Assembly (NCBI GenBank): GCA_009773315.1
Contig: WRPE01000005.1
Coordinates: forward strand, 26,767-90,766
DNA: 64,000 nucleotides
Direction: 5' to 3'
Origin: Syntrophaceae bacterium
GTDB taxonomy: Bacteria > Desulfobacterota > Syntrophia > Syntrophales > Smithellaceae
The position numbers and the translations under genes were made by a program. The notes beneath the pieces are model-generated. The model had not been told where the DNA came from, did no database searches, and saw only the letters and a program-made list of their open reading frames with translations. This document shows positions 33,795-43,157 of the stretch, piece by piece (position 1 is the first letter of the stretch; each line of letters starts with the position of its first letter).

Positions 33795-36743
33795 ATGAAT
33801 ATTTTAAAAAAAATCCTGATTGTCATCATCGCTTTAGCGGTCTTTATCAGCATTGCCGGCTTCCTTGTTCTTCCCGCCGTTCTTAAACCTGTCCTGACCA
33901 AGAAGATTTCCGAGGCCTTACACCGGGAAACATCTATTGCTCAAATAAAAATTAATCCCTTTGCTCTTTCGGCAACGATTAAGGGATTTAAACTGGCTGA
34001 CCCCGGAAAGAGTTCGCCGTTTGTCACATTTGATGAGCTCTACGTCAACGTCAATGTCATGACGTCCATCTTCAGGCGGGCTTTACTCCTGGAAGAAATA
34101 CGTCTTCATAAACCTTACGTTGGCGTTACACGAAAGAAAGACGGGTCCTATAATTTTTCCGATCTGATTCCGAAAACGGAAACCAAAAAAGAAGAGCCGG
34201 CCAAACCTTTTCTTTTTTCAGTCAACAATATTCAGATTGTAGGCGGAAATATTGATTTCCGCGACATGCCCAATAATACCGATCATGCAATACGGGAGCT
34301 TAATATCTCGGTTCCTTTTGTTTCCAATATCGATTATTACATGAAAAATTATGTCGAACCTAAATTTTCGGCCATTGTGAATGGCCATACCTTTGCTGTA
34401 GCCGGAAAAACTCAGCCCTTCCTGACGTCGCGGGAAACCCTTTTTGATATTGAGATAAAGGATATTGATGTCCCCTTTTATTTGCAATATGTGCCGGTGA
34501 AGATGAACTTTAAACTCACTGAGGCGCGGCTGGACACCAAGATTCAACTGAACTTCATCATGCACAAGGACAAATCGCCCGAATTGAAACTGACCGGTCA
34601 GGCCGCCTTAAGAAAAGTGACTCTGGACGATTTGCAGGGAAACAAGATCCTGCGACTTCCCGCTCTCACGGTGAATCTCGCCTCCGTCGAACCGTTTGTT
34701 CCCAAAGTTCATCTGACCCAAATTGCGCTCGATGCCCCTCAACTGGTGATCCGGCGAGATAAAAAGGGCAATATCAATCTGCTTAATCTTGTCGGGCCTG
34801 ACAAAAAAGATGCACAAACCAAACCGCCGGACACGCCGGGCAAGCCCGATGATGGGGCTAAAAAGAAAAAAGAACTGATCCTTCTCGTCGACAGTTTCTT
34901 GATCGACAAAGCCGATATAACGTTTATTGACGCACAACCAACAAAGCCGGTGAAAATCGAGATCAACCCCTTGCACCTGAGCGTGTCCAAGATTTCCCTG
35001 AAGAAAGGTGACTTAGCCGATGTTGACCTGGCTTTGTTTATTGATAAAAAAAGCAACATAACGGCGAAAGGCCCGGTCGGCATCGATCCGCTTGCCGCCA
35101 ATCTGGCGCTGGAAGTAAAGAACCTGGCCATCCGCCCGTTCCAGCCTTATTTTACCGAATCCGTTCAACTGGATGTCACACACGGCTCCATTTCGACTGC
35201 CGGGAATATTGCGCTGAATCTGGATGCGAAAAACAAACCCAGCGTCAAATATACAGGCAACCTTTCCGTTTCCAATCTGGCAACCATTGACAAGGCACAC
35301 TCGCTTGATTTTCTGAAATGGAAGCAACTGAATTTTCAGTCTCTCGCAGCAGGCTACAATCCACTCTTTGTGAACATCAAGGAAATCTCGCTTAAAGATT
35401 TCTTTACTAAAATCGTCATCAATCAGGGCGGCAGCACCAATATTCAGGATATCACCGGCGCGCCAAAGACAGAAACAGACAAGCCAAAAACACCTGAGGG
35501 GGCGCAGCCTCCTCCAGAAGCCAAGATCGCCAAACCGGTCGAGAAGCCGCCGGATATCAAGATTGGCAAAGTGAACTTTCTGGGCGGCACGGTTGATTTT
35601 GCAGATTACAATATCAAACCGAACTACAGGGTAAATATGCTCAACCTCAAGGGCAGCGTCACAGGATTGTCCTCGCAGGAAATCTCCCGAGCCAGGGTGG
35701 ATTTGACAGGAAATGTCGGTTACGGGTCTTCCCTCGCAATCGCCGGCACGGTGAACCCGCTGAAAAAAGACCTTTTCGCCGATATTAAAATAAGCATTAA
35801 AGACCTTGAAATGAGTCCCGTCACACCCTATACCAGCAAATTCCTGGGCTATCCCATCATCAAGGGCAAGCTCAATTTCGAAGTATCCTACCTGATCGAT
35901 CAGAGAAAACTCACCGCTGAAAACAAAGTTTTCTTTGACCAGTTGACCTTCGGCGATAAAGTGGACAGCCCCGACGCCATTAAAGCCCCTGTGACGCTGG
36001 CGGTCTCCCTTTTAACCGACCGCAAAGGACAGATCAATCTGGATATTCCGCTCTCCGGAAGCCTTGATGACCCGAAATTTAAAATCTGGCCGATTGTCTG
36101 GCAGATCCTGGTTAACCTGATTACCAAAGCCGTCACGGCCCCCTTCTCGCTTTTGTCCTCTCTAACCGGAGGGGGAGAGGAAATGAGTTTTGTCGAATTT
36201 GATTACGGCAGCGCCAGACTGCCAGAGGCGGGACTTAAAAAAATCGACGCCCTGGCCAAAGCGCTTAACGACCGGCCCAATATCAAGCTGGAGATTGAAG
36301 CCTATGTTGATCCCGCGCAGGATAAAGAAGCTCTGAAAAAAGCCGAGTTCGACCGTCAGATCAAAACGCAAAAGCTCAAAGAAATGATCGATCGCGGCCA
36401 GGCACCTGTGCCGCTTGCGGAACTTACGATTGCTCAGGCTGAATATGAAAAATATCTGACCCTGGCCTATAAAGCGGCTAAGTTTTCGAAACCACGCTCA
36501 GCGCTGGGTATCGCCAAAGCCTTACCGCCGCCGGAAATGGAAAAACTGATCAATGACAACATTGCCATCACGGAGGGTGATTTGACGGAGCTTTCGGCCA
36601 AACGCGCCCAGACCGTTCGCGAGCAGCTGCTGGAGAAGGGTAAAGTCGAGCCGGCGCGGATATTTTTAGTCAAAGCTCCATCGCTTGCCCCAGAGAAAAA
36701 AGAAAAGGTGAAGGACAGTCGGGTAGGTTTTAAATTGAAATAA
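33795..36743 (+). CDS. DUF748/AsmA-like envelope protein with OmpA-like C-terminal segment
   Basis: 982 residues with AAAAGGAG before the ATG. Residues 5-30 are a membrane anchor (KILIVIIALAVFISIAGFLVLPAVL), followed by a very long, repetitive periplasmic part of beta strands in the AsmA/DUF748 style (INPFALSATIKGFKLADPGKSSPFVTFDELYVNV, LSVSKISLKKGDLADVDL), with Pro/Lys-rich linkers near 345 and 560. The C-terminal FVEFDYGSARLPEAGLKKIDALAKAL resembles an OmpA-type peptidoglycan-binding domain. AsmA-like proteins are thought to bridge the periplasm for lipid traffic. No operon partner is obvious. Confidence 0.88.
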   Translation: MNILKKILIVIIALAVFISIAGFLVLPAVLKPVLTKKISEALHRETSIAQIKINPFALSATIKGFKLADPGKSSPFVTFDELYVNVNVMTSIFRRALLLEEIRLHKPYVGVTRKKDGSYNFSDLIPKTETKKEEPAKPFLFSVNNIQIVGGNIDFRDMPNNTDHAIRELNISVPFVSNIDYYMKNYVEPKFSAIVNGHTFAVAGKTQPFLTSRETLFDIEIKDIDVPFYLQYVPVKMNFKLTEARLDTKIQLNFIMHKDKSPELKLTGQAALRKVTLDDLQGNKILRLPALTVNLASVEPFVPKVHLTQIALDAPQLVIRRDKKGNINLLNLVGPDKKDAQTKPPDTPGKPDDGAKKKKELILLVDSFLIDKADITFIDAQPTKPVKIEINPLHLSVSKISLKKGDLADVDLALFIDKKSNITAKGPVGIDPLAANLALEVKNLAIRPFQPYFTESVQLDVTHGSISTAGNIALNLDAKNKPSVKYTGNLSVSNLATIDKAHSLDFLKWKQLNFQSLAAGYNPLFVNIKEISLKDFFTKIVINQGGSTNIQDITGAPKTETDKPKTPEGAQPPPEAKIAKPVEKPPDIKIGKVNFLGGTVDFADYNIKPNYRVNMLNLKGSVTGLSSQEISRARVDLTGNVGYGSSLAIAGTVNPLKKDLFADIKISIKDLEMSPVTPYTSKFLGYPIIKGKLNFEVSYLIDQRKLTAENKVFFDQLTFGDKVDSPDAIKAPVTLAVSLLTDRKGQINLDIPLSGSLDDPKFKIWPIVWQILVNLITKAVTAPFSLLSSLTGGGEEMSFVEFDYGSARLPEAGLKKIDALAKALNDRPNIKLEIEAYVDPAQDKEALKKAEFDRQIKTQKLKEMIDRGQAPVPLAELTIAQAEYEKYLTLAYKAAKFSKPRSALGIAKALPPPEMEKLINDNIAITEGDLTELSAKRAQTVREQLLEKGKVEPARIFLVKAPSLAPEKKEKVKDSRVGFKLK

Positions 36744-36749
36744 GAAATG

Positions 36750-36859
36750 CTAGTGTCTCGTCAATCAAGAAATGTCATTTCGACCGCAGGGAGAAATCTA
36801 AGATTTCTCAGTCGTTATGACTCCTTCGAAATGACAGCGTATCGTTGACAGGACACTAG
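36750..36859. repeat. Palindromic intergenic element with terminal inverted repeats
   Basis: About 110 bases bounded by CTAGTGTCTCGTCAA and TTGACAGGACACTAG (13 of 15 positions inverted-complementary). Inside are nested arms TCATTTCGA / TTCGAAATGA and GAGAAATCT / AGATTTCTC. The layout is that of a small MITE-like element; the inner motif is a widespread type of intergenic repeat. Confidence 0.7.
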
Positions 36860-36882
36860 GGGCACGCCGCGGCGTGCCCCTA
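36857..36882. repeat. 26-base perfect palindrome
   Basis: TAGGGGCACGCCG and its exact reverse complement abut each other with no loop. It adjoins the 36750-36859 element and lies between two plus-strand genes, where a cruciform or RNA hairpin could form. Confidence 0.7.
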
Positions 36883-36910
36883 CCAATCCAATAACCAGAA
36901 TATGGTGGCC

Positions 36911-38047
36911 ATGAAAAATATTCGATCAGCATTCAACCTATTTTGCCTGAGCATCCTGCTTGTCTCCTGTTCAACGTTTATACCGCTCCATCAAGGACAA
37001 TGTCTTCCCGATTTCCCCTATCAAGACGGATGGTATGGTGGGGATGGCGCCTATTCCATCGCTCTGGATAAACGGCGCACCCTTTGGATCTTCGGCGACA
37101 CGTTTGTCTCAGAAGACAAGGGCAGAAAAGATCGGATCGGCATGGATGTCGTCCTGGGAACCACGCTGGCCGTCTCCACCTGCTCCACTAATCAGAAATT
37201 TTCCATTCAGTACTTTCTGAAAAAGAAAAACGGCCAATTTGTATCTTCATTTGGCCAGGACGAATGGCTCTGGCCGCAGGACCCGTTTATCGCCAGGGAC
37301 ACCCTGTATATTCCCCTGCTTGTTGTTCAGGGCTTGCCGGACGCTCCGCCGCCCTTCAATTTCAAAGTCGCCGGGCATAAAATCGCCCGGATAAAAGATT
37401 TCAAGGCGGATGATCCCCATCAATGGCCGGTTGACTATCTGGATTGGACTCACACGCTGGCCTCCGGCGTTGAGGCGCTGGCCACAACATCCGTCATTCA
37501 TCACAATTACGTTTATTTTTATCCCCTCTACCGTTATGCGAAAGATAATGTCAGTATCTCCGGCAACATTCTGGCGCGGATTTCCACTGATCATTTAGAC
37601 AACCCGGCAAACTATTGGGAGTATTGGACTCGCGATGGTGCATGGCAAAAGAATTTTAAACCAAACGAGGTGAAAATTATTTTTCCCGTCGGCGTTTCCG
37701 AATTGAGCGTTCGTTATCACATGCAGGATCAGCAATGGATGGTTGTTTATTTGTCTCCGGAAAAAAAGGGGCATCAGCTTTTGTATTCAACCGCCGCAAA
37801 CCCCGAAGGTCCATGGAGTCCTCCTTCGGCTCTTATTGAAGCCGTTGCCGAAGTAGATCCCCGAAGTCCTCTTTACGATCAACATACATTTTGCTACGCC
37901 GGCAAGGAACATCGCCAATTCGCAAAACCCGGAAGCCTCGTCGTCACCTATGTCTGCAACTCCTCGGAGGATATCAGCAATCCAAATAGCTTCCTTCGCA
38001 AAAATCTTTTCCTTTATCGACCGGTGGTTAAGAACATCAAGCGCTGA
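36911..38047 (+). CDS. DUF4185-like lipoprotein
   Basis: About 378 residues from the second ATG (36911), which has GGTGG upstream; the track start is three codons earlier. The N-terminus is a lipoprotein signal with lipobox LLVSC. The mature part has propeller-like blades typical of DUF4185/glycosidase-like proteins: WYGGDGAYSIALDKRRTLWIFGDTFV, then LWPQDPFIARDTLYIPLLVV, and a C-terminal PGSLVVTYVCNS. It should sit on the outer or inner membrane facing the periplasm. The family has no settled function; carbohydrate binding or hydrolysis is a guess. Confidence 0.8.
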   Translation: MKNIRSAFNLFCLSILLVSCSTFIPLHQGQCLPDFPYQDGWYGGDGAYSIALDKRRTLWIFGDTFVSEDKGRKDRIGMDVVLGTTLAVSTCSTNQKFSIQYFLKKKNGQFVSSFGQDEWLWPQDPFIARDTLYIPLLVVQGLPDAPPPFNFKVAGHKIARIKDFKADDPHQWPVDYLDWTHTLASGVEALATTSVIHHNYVYFYPLYRYAKDNVSISGNILARISTDHLDNPANYWEYWTRDGAWQKNFKPNEVKIIFPVGVSELSVRYHMQDQQWMVVYLSPEKKGHQLLYSTAANPEGPWSPPSALIEAVAEVDPRSPLYDQHTFCYAGKEHRQFAKPGSLVVTYVCNSSEDISNPNSFLRKNLFLYRPVVKNIKR

Positions 38048-38052
38048 TAACG

Positions 38053-39198
38053 CTAGACAACGGTGAGCAGCATATAGGCAATCGAAAAGCGACCACTCTC
38101 CGGGATGTAGCAGAGAATCTTGTCGCCCTCCTGCAATTTATCGGAATGGAAAAGCTCTTCCATCATGACGTAGATGGAAGCCGCGCCGGTGTTGCCTTTA
38201 TAGGTGAGATTGGTAAACCATTTTTCGTAGGGAACATGGAAGCCGATGCCGACCATCGCGTCATGAATTTTGTCGCGGAAATACTCGGAGGAATAGTGAG
38301 GCAAAAACCAGTCTATCTCTTCGGCTTTGATTTCTCTTCTTTCGATGGCACGCGCCAGGGCCATATCAATGCTGACTTTCACAATTTCTTCATTGAGGAT
38401 TCCGGTATCCTGCTTCAACGCCAGGAAATTTTTGGCCAAAACTTCTTCCATCGAATCCAGCTGACGCCAACCGGTAACTGTTTTTGTGTCATCGTCTTTG
38501 ACCCCGCCGGCAAACATGCAGACTTCCATTTGTCCCGCATAGGAGACGTGTTCAATCCAGTCCACGCGTAATGACTTCTTACCGTTGTTTTTCCGGGGTG
38601 ACATAAAGACGGCTCCGGCGGCATCGGAGAGCATCCAGCGCAGAAAATCCGATTCAAAGTTTAAAATGGGATGCCTTTTAAAATCAGGATCGCCTTTTAA
38701 ATGTTCAAAGAAATTGGATTTAATGAGCGATGAAGCCAGATCTGAACCGGTCGCCACGGCATTATCGCTCAACTGCAGGGCTACATTTGCATAAGCGGCT
38801 TTAAAGGACGTCATGCCGGAGAGGCAAATCCCCAAAGTGGTGATGACTTCACAGGGCGGCGTTTTCAACTCTCCATGCACCATCAGACCGTGACCGGGCA
38901 AGATCAGATCCGGCGTGGATGTGCCGCAACAAAGACATTGAATGTCATTGATTGAAAAATTATCATACGGTTTCAAACACCGCACGGCCTCAGCCGTTAA
39001 TTGCGCGTTGGTGTAATTTATTTTGCCGGTTTTGCGGTCAATGGCATAGTAGCGGGTATTAATCCCGTTACTTTTAAGGACACGATTCTTGATCCGGGAA
39101 GGAATATTGTGGATATTGCCCAGCACTTCTTCCAGCTGTTCATTGGCGACCGGTTCATTGGGCAAGAAAGCGGCGATATCGTTGATGTAAACTTCCAT
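38053..39198 (-). CDS. Beta-ketoacyl-ACP synthase III-like enzyme
   Basis: 381 residues of thiolase fold. The catalytic triad can be placed: cysteine in TTLGICLSGMTSFK, histidine in WFLPHYSSEYF, and asparagine in LTYKGNTGAASIYV. KAS III enzymes condense an acyl-CoA or acyl thioester with malonyl-ACP. It is longer than housekeeping FabH (about 320) and is not next to fab genes, so a specialised lipid or natural product role is possible. It lies 13 bases after the B12-type radical SAM gene on the same strand, so the two probably act in one pathway. Confidence 0.88.
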   Translation of the reverse strand: MEVYINDIAAFLPNEPVANEQLEEVLGNIHNIPSRIKNRVLKSNGINTRYYAIDRKTGKINYTNAQLTAEAVRCLKPYDNFSINDIQCLCCGTSTPDLILPGHGLMVHGELKTPPCEVITTLGICLSGMTSFKAAYANVALQLSDNAVATGSDLASSLIKSNFFEHLKGDPDFKRHPILNFESDFLRWMLSDAAGAVFMSPRKNNGKKSLRVDWIEHVSYAGQMEVCMFAGGVKDDDTKTVTGWRQLDSMEEVLAKNFLALKQDTGILNEEIVKVSIDMALARAIERREIKAEEIDWFLPHYSSEYFRDKIHDAMVGIGFHVPYEKWFTNLTYKGNTGAASIYVMMEELFHSDKLQEGDKILCYIPESGRFSIAYMLLTVV

Positions 39199-39211
39199 AA
39201 TTCTCCTTCAA

Positions 39212-40534
39212 TTATTGTGGCCTGTGCGGTTTTTCATGCAGTCTTTTGACTAAATCGGCATACGCCTTGTAAAATAAAGCCTCCGGCATTTTTGTTTTCG
39301 TCACGGCATTGGTGAATGTATAATAATCCAAATCGAAAATGACAATCTCTTTTTTTATCTCATCATAGAGCGTCGTCCCCGGGATCGGCGTGAGAATGGA
39401 TAGGACGGGAATTTCAATTTTATGGGTTACAATGAAATTCTCCAATTTTTCAAAATCATTCTCCGAATACTGGGGCGCCACGATAAAATCACCAACGATG
39501 ACAATGCCCAGATCGTGCAGAATCTCAATGGCCTGACGGATAACGTGACCCTGGTATTTCTTGTTGTAGGCTTGCAGGCGCTCATCTTGAACATCCTCAA
39601 AGCCCACCACCACGGCATAGAGGCCCGCCTCTTTCCATTTTGCAAGCAGATCGGGATGTTTGACGATGGTGTCGGCGCGGACGTCGGCAAAGAATTTTTT
39701 ACGGATACCGGCTTTCAGAATTTTCCCGCAAAGTTCGGATGCCTGCGCCGCATTGCCAAATGTGTTGGCATCCACCATCCGGATGAAAGGAATATCGCCG
39801 AGCGTCTGGATATCGCGAAGGACGGCATCGGGCCCATGCGTCAGATATTTTCCGCCGGTGATCCCCGGAATGGTGCAGAAAGAGCAGTTATGCGTGCAGC
39901 CGTATGCCGTGATGACAAAGCCCATCGCCAGCCCCAACTGTTCCAGATAATACTGGCTGCGGTATTTGGCAACCAGATCATAACGGGGCGCGACATCTTC
40001 CATTAAATCGGTCTTACTGAATTGCCGCGGTTTATATGACAAGTGTTTTCCCGGCGACGTACGGGCGACTCCGGCAATGCCGCAGCCGTTCTCACCTGCG
40101 GCCAGACGGTCGATCAATTCCGAAAAACTCTTTTTGCCCAAACCCACAACGATGTAATCAAACTCGGCGCTGTTGAAATCATGCGGATTATACGTCGCAT
40201 GGTTGCCGCCGACAACAATGAACGCCTTGCATTGCTTACGGATCTTCGCCGCATAACGGATAACGGTGTTGGCCTCACACGTCAGCGAGGTAAACCCGAC
40301 AACATCCGGCTGGAATTGATCGAAGGTTTTCCAGAAAGCGTCCTCATTTTCACACTTCCCATCAAATATCTGAACATCATGCTCGGATAGAGGTCCAGCC
40401 AGAACTTCCAGATTAAATGGCTCGCCTTTGAATATCTGTTTGAGAGACGTAATGCCGTATTCTTCTTCCGGGATGCTGCGGCCGCAGTTAGGAGGATTCA
40501 TTAGCATGATTTTCATTTTTTGCTTCTTCGGCAT
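39212..40534 (-). CDS. Cobalamin-binding-domain radical SAM protein
   Basis: About 440 residues from ATG 40534 (MPKKQKMKIMLMNPP); an inner ATG at 40516 is also possible, and the longer track ORF runs into the tRNA side. The N-terminal 150 residues are a B12-binding-like Rossmann domain (LAGPLSEHDVQIFDGK, DVVGFTSLTCEANTV, FIVVGGNHATY), though the classic DxHxxG is not seen. The radical SAM cluster motif is CTHNCSFC, followed by VRADTIVKHPDLLAKWKEAGL. Such enzymes methylate or rearrange lipids and secondary metabolites. Paired with the KAS III gene downstream; substrate unknown. Confidence 0.88.
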   Translation of the reverse strand: MPKKQKMKIMLMNPPNCGRSIPEEEYGITSLKQIFKGEPFNLEVLAGPLSEHDVQIFDGKCENEDAFWKTFDQFQPDVVGFTSLTCEANTVIRYAAKIRKQCKAFIVVGGNHATYNPHDFNSAEFDYIVVGLGKKSFSELIDRLAAGENGCGIAGVARTSPGKHLSYKPRQFSKTDLMEDVAPRYDLVAKYRSQYYLEQLGLAMGFVITAYGCTHNCSFCTIPGITGGKYLTHGPDAVLRDIQTLGDIPFIRMVDANTFGNAAQASELCGKILKAGIRKKFFADVRADTIVKHPDLLAKWKEAGLYAVVVGFEDVQDERLQAYNKKYQGHVIRQAIEILHDLGIVIVGDFIVAPQYSENDFEKLENFIVTHKIEIPVLSILTPIPGTTLYDEIKKEIVIFDLDYYTFTNAVTKTKMPEALFYKAYADLVKRLHEKPHRPQ

Positions 40535-40618
40535 AACTGAAAATTTTAAAATAATTCCTTTTTTGTGGACAAATGTGGACAAAACAAAAATGGGCTCCAT
40601 CTCTGGAGCCCTTATTCC

Positions 40619-40694
40619 TGGTGGGCCAGGGCAGAATTGAACTGCCGACACTCGGATTTTCAGTCCGATGCTCTACCGACTGAGCTACCGGCCC
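40619..40694 (-). tRNA. tRNA-Phe (GAA)
   Basis: 76 bases including an encoded CCA. Acceptor arms GGGCCGG and CTGGCCC pair, and the anticodon arm TCGGA-CTGAAAA-TCCGA gives anticodon GAA. The T arm has GTTCAAT. It lies between the RDD gene and the radical SAM gene, all on the minus strand. Confidence 0.97.
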
Positions 40695-40727
40695 GCCTTG
40701 TTGATTAAACCTGTGAAAGGCAGGAAA

Positions 40728-40756
40728 CGTCTATAAAATAAGGTTTCTTTTGTCAA
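40728..40756 (-). promoter_or_regulatory. Possible promoter of tRNA-Phe
   Basis: A perfect TTGACA (40756-40751) lies about 60 bases upstream of the tRNA. The -10 is less clear: TAGACG at 17 bases or TATAGA at 15. Confidence 0.4.
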
Positions 40757-41391
40757 GGTATTTTTTGGCCGTCCGCCCCCGTTGCCTCTTCAGGGGACGG
40801 CGTTTCCGGCTTTTTCACTTCCGGACGTGAAAAGTTCCCGGATGTGTCGCCAAACTGAATGGGGCTTTCCGCCACAGGTTTGGAATCGGGAATGGTAATT
40901 CCGGGAGCACTCCCCTGCGGATCGCGAATAATAACCACTGTGCCGGCGATTTTGTCATGCCATCCCTGCTTCTTTTTGTCAAAAGCAGCCCAGATATAAC
41001 CAAGAGGCACTGTAAATAATAAGCTGGAAAACAGATAGCCCACCGATCTTAAAAAAGCGATGCCGAAAGAAATCGGACTACCGTCGGCGGATACAACCTG
41101 CAGGCCTAGTAACTTTTTGCCAGGCGTCCGGCCATTCAGGCCATGAAAATATGTAAAATAAGCGATAAAGGGCAAAACGTATAATGCCGAGATGACAATT
41201 CCAATTGAACCAAAACGGTCAAGGTTAGTCAGTTTGTCAATCCAGATCTGACTGTCACTGGACATCACTCCGGAAAAATAAGCAAGACCGGCCACAATTG
41301 CCAGAACAATAAAAACAGCACCGATGATGACTCCGTCAATGGAATAGGCCACCAAGCGCCGCCAGAAACCCGCGAATTGGTATGTCGTCAT
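40753..41391 (-). CDS. RDD-family membrane protein
   Basis: 212 residues with the RDD pattern: AGFWRRLVAYSIDGVIIGAVF in the first helix (Arg and Asp-Asp like positions), a second helix near 70-90, GRTPGKKLLGLQVV, and a third helix YLFSSLLFTVPLGYIWAAF. The C-terminal 60 residues are Pro/Glu-rich and soluble. RDD proteins are small inner-membrane proteins of unclear, possibly transport, function. Its ATG overlaps the rsmE stop by 4 bases, so it is the third gene of the prmA-rsmE operon. Confidence 0.85.
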   Translation of the reverse strand: MTTYQFAGFWRRLVAYSIDGVIIGAVFIVLAIVAGLAYFSGVMSSDSQIWIDKLTNLDRFGSIGIVISALYVLPFIAYFTYFHGLNGRTPGKKLLGLQVVSADGSPISFGIAFLRSVGYLFSSLLFTVPLGYIWAAFDKKKQGWHDKIAGTVVIIRDPQGSAPGITIPDSKPVAESPIQFGDTSGNFSRPEVKKPETPSPEEATGADGQKIP

Positions 41392-42203
41392 TTTTCTTCC
41401 TCTCCTGCTCCTTGGCTGAATATGCCTTTTTCATACTGGATAATGGACAAAATCGCCGCTGCCGCTGTTTCCACCTTTAAGATTCGCTTGCCGAGACTCA
41501 CCGAAATAAAATCTGACTCCTTGGCCTTGGCGACTTCATCCCGGGACAACCCGCCTTCGGGGCCCACGACGATAAAATAACGCACAACCATTTCAAACCT
41601 TTGATTATTTAACACATCCCTGATGTTTTGTTGATCTTCTTCTTCCCAAAAAATCAATTTCCGGGCGTCGGCTGTTGCCCTCAGGAGCATATCGGCAAAA
41701 GATAAAACCGGCTCTATGGCGGCCACATGAGGACTGCGCGAGCAGCGAGCCGCTTCCTGGACAATTTTTTGCCAGCGGGTGACTTTTGCTCCCGCTTTCT
41801 CTCCTTCGATCCGGCTGACCGAGCGGGCGGCTGTAAAAGGGATAATGACATCCGCACCCAATTCAGCGGCCGTTTTGACGATCAGATCCATTTTCCCCGC
41901 TTTCGGAATCGCCTGGGCCAGCGTAATGCTGATTTTTTTATCCGCCTGCGGAATTTGCGCTCCCAGACAAACATTCACGCCGGAAGCGCTGAAATCTTCA
42001 ATTCGCGCTTCAAACTCATGTCCAAAGCCGTCGAAGATAATGATCTTGTCGCCGGATTTGAGGCGCAGAACCGTTTTTAAATACCGGAGATTATCCGTGC
42101 CCGGCAGGCAGGTTGTCGCATTTTGCAGCGTTTCGGAACTGTATATTCGGGGCAGAGTCAAAGCCAAACACTTCCCTTGAAAGATTTTACTGCCTGCAAA
42201 CAA
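41388..42203 (-). CDS. rsmE: 16S rRNA m3U1498 methyltransferase RsmE
   Basis: Up to 271 residues. The SPOUT-fold trefoil knot motifs are present: FIVVGPEGGLSRDEV and LGKRILKVETAAAA, which bind SAM. The N-terminal PUA-like part follows LPRIYSS. RsmE methylates U1498 of 16S rRNA. The start is a TTG at 42203 abutting the prmA TGA, with GAGGTGA 9 bases upstream; TTG codons 12 and 14 residues further in would give a more family-like N-terminus and cannot be excluded. Middle gene of prmA-rsmE-RDD. Confidence 0.92.
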   Translation of the reverse strand: MFAGSKIFQGKCLALTLPRIYSSETLQNATTCLPGTDNLRYLKTVLRLKSGDKIIIFDGFGHEFEARIEDFSASGVNVCLGAQIPQADKKISITLAQAIPKAGKMDLIVKTAAELGADVIIPFTAARSVSRIEGEKAGAKVTRWQKIVQEAARCSRSPHVAAIEPVLSFADMLLRATADARKLIFWEEEDQQNIRDVLNNQRFEMVVRYFIVVGPEGGLSRDEVAKAKESDFISVSLGKRILKVETAAAAILSIIQYEKGIFSQGAGEEEK

Positions 42204-43157
42204 TCAGGATGTCACCTCTGCTCGATTCCTTTTCAGCACGAAACAGACCCATTCTTTTTCAGTGAGTTTATTGTGCACCACCAGCGGCGCGACGATGAAA
42301 TACTCCTCGATTGCGGGGATATCAGGCTCGATGATCCCGGAAATAATCAGATAGCCGCCAGGCATTAACAGCTGAACCAGATGCGCATGCAGTTTCAACA
42401 GCATTTTAGCTGTCAGATTGGCAATGATCAGATTGCGCGGTTGGCTGATTTGCGCCGCGTCTTCATTCAATATTCGCAAACGGTCGGACACCGCGTTGAT
42501 GACAGCGTTTTCGGCCGCAATTTCCGTCGCCTTGGAATCGTTGTCCACGCAAACCACATCCCCAGCGCCCATCTTAGCGGCGGTAATGCCCAGGATGCCC
42601 GTGCCGCAGCCGACATCGAGCACTTTCCATTCCGTAATGGAACGATCCTTCAAAATAACATCTTCAATGGCTTCCATACACATGCGTGTGGAAGCATGCT
42701 GGCCGGTGCCGAAAGCCATGCCCGGATCAATTTCCACCACAATATCGCGACTGTCAGGCGTATATCTTTCCCAGGTTGGTTTGACAACGATATTCTTACA
42801 GACGCGAATCGGTTTGAAATATTTTTTCCACTGTTCGCCCCAGTCCGGATCGGCAATGATCTCGGTCGAAAGGGAAGGCGCGCTGACATCAGGGAAAATC
42901 TCTTCAAGACTTTTCAAATATTTGCGCACATTGTAAATCCGCTTTTCGCTGCGGATATCAGCGGGAAAAAAGGCTTGAATCACTTCAACGCCCTCCGGCT
43001 CTGGAAAATCAGTCGCACCGGGCGGCAATAGCGATTCGGAGAACACACCCTGCGCGCCGGTTTCCTCCAAAAAATTGCTTAGAGCATCGACCAGATCCGC
43101 AGGCGCTGTTATTTCAATTTTCAGCCATTTTTCCGGTTCTTTGGGAGTCATGTTCAA
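42204..43157 (-). CDS. prmA: Ribosomal protein L11 methyltransferase PrmA
   Basis: 317 residues. The SAM-binding domain shows DPGMAFGTGQHAST, the PrmA-specific motif, then LDVGCGTGILGITAAKMGA and NLTAKMLLKL. The N-terminal 120 residues are the L11-recognition domain (WLKIEITAPADLVDALSNFLEETGAQGV). PrmA trimethylates L11 lysines and N-terminus. Either of the two N-terminal methionines (MNM) may be used. First gene of the operon with rsmE, which follows with no gap. Confidence 0.95.
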   Translation of the reverse strand: MNMTPKEPEKWLKIEITAPADLVDALSNFLEETGAQGVFSESLLPPGATDFPEPEGVEVIQAFFPADIRSEKRIYNVRKYLKSLEEIFPDVSAPSLSTEIIADPDWGEQWKKYFKPIRVCKNIVVKPTWERYTPDSRDIVVEIDPGMAFGTGQHASTRMCMEAIEDVILKDRSITEWKVLDVGCGTGILGITAAKMGAGDVVCVDNDSKATEIAAENAVINAVSDRLRILNEDAAQISQPRNLIIANLTAKMLLKLHAHLVQLLMPGGYLIISGIIEPDIPAIEEYFIVAPLVVHNKLTEKEWVCFVLKRNRAEVTS

